A DNA stretch of 13,091 nt from assembly GCA_028291285.1 (NCBI GenBank), contig JAQGIJ010000028.1, forward strand, positions 1-13,091. The letters run 5' to 3'. The notes under the pieces were generated by a model that was not told where the DNA came from, ran no database searches, and saw nothing but the letters and a program-made list of their open reading frames with translations. Position 1 is the stretch's first letter. Each line of letters starts with the position of its first letter. The DNA comes from Phenylobacterium sp. (lineage in GTDB: Bacteria > Pseudomonadota > Alphaproteobacteria > Caulobacterales > Caulobacteraceae). This document shows positions 12,956 to 13,091 of this stretch, piece after piece. The translations under genes and the position numbers were made by a program.

Positions 12956-13091
12956 ATGATCGACATCGCCACGGCGCTCGAGCCGATCGAACACCCCTGC
13001 GCCTGGCGCGGCGATGACCTCGCCCAGCGCACGGACTGGCTCTGCCAGCTCTCGGAGCCCCAGATCCTGGAGCTGGAGCGCGTGGGCGCCC
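12956..13091 (+). CDS. Second TauD/TfdA-like dioxygenase, paralogue of 11706-12788 (3' end cut by window edge)
   Basis: Only 45 codons are present, none with catalytic residues. The product starts MIDIATALEP and contains CAWRGDDLAQRTDWL and LELERVGA. Aligned by eye with the N-terminus of the divergent TauD-like protein, the segments beginning LEP share 18 of 38 residues, including AWRG, the DW pair and ELE-VG, with no gaps and a shift of a single residue. The ATG at 12956 has a GGGAG about nine bases upstream. The two genes face away from each other across a 167-base control region. The paralogy is clear for the part that is visible; full length, integrity and activity cannot be judged here. 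Confidence 0.8.
   Translation, partial: MIDIATALEPIEHPCAWRGDDLAQRTDWLCQLSEPQILELERVGA

Noticed and set aside
12695..12994. Minus-strand 99-codon frame spanning the divergent region at the right end
   Set aside because: It overlaps the divergent control region and both dioxygenase starts, has no ribosome site, and part of it reads the TauD-like N-terminus through its upstream DNA.

Overview
The window is very GC-rich, with G or C in most third codon positions, frequent GTG and TTG starts, and tight 4-base gene overlaps. That style and the gene families suggest an aromatic-degrading proteobacterium, most likely an alphaproteobacterium of the Caulobacter/Phenylobacterium or sphingomonad type. 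This is inferred from composition and protein flavour; no rRNA or other taxonomic marker is present. No tRNA, rRNA, CRISPR array, transposase or IS element was found.

Layout. (1) Bases 1-10609 hold eleven co-directional minus-strand genes, read right to left: a Rieske oxygenase alpha subunit, a zinc-type alcohol dehydrogenase, an intradiol ring-cleavage dioxygenase, an isocitrate lyase/PEP mutase-fold protein, an acyl-CoA synthetase, a thiolase-fold (SCP-x/Ltp2-like) protein, a DUF35 OB-fold protein, a quinone oxidoreductase-like protein, a PDR/VanB-type ferredoxin reductase, a second quinone oxidoreductase paralogue, and a class III extradiol dioxygenase of the YgiD/DODA type cut by the left edge. 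(2) Bases 10610-10778 are a divergent control region with a good sigma70-like promoter bracketed by a perfect 8+8 inverted repeat. (3) Bases 10779-11655 hold a plus-strand pair: a VOC/PhnB-like protein and a PadR regulator. (4) Bases 11706-13091 hold two divergent TauD/TfdA-type Fe(II)/2-oxoglutarate dioxygenase paralogues; the second is cut by the right edge. The longest stretches without a gene are 169 and 167 bases.

How it may work (inference). The Rieske oxygenase, fed by the reductase encoded about 7 kb further down the same strand, would hydroxylate an aromatic substrate. The alcohol dehydrogenase would oxidise a diol or alcohol, and the intradiol enzyme would open a catechol or hydroxyquinol ring. 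The acyl-CoA synthetase would activate a carboxylate, and the thiolase-fold/DUF35 pair would cleave a CoA ester, more likely as a retro-aldolase than a thiolase because the usual nucleophilic cysteine is absent. The PEP mutase-fold protein may cleave a carbon-carbon bond in a small acid. PadR and the dyad at 10636-10691 are the likely switch. I do not recognise this gene combination as a named pathway; the substrate is unknown. The best leads are the altered active sites in the lyase and thiolase/DUF35 steps, the operator-promoter structure, and the paired dioxygenases.
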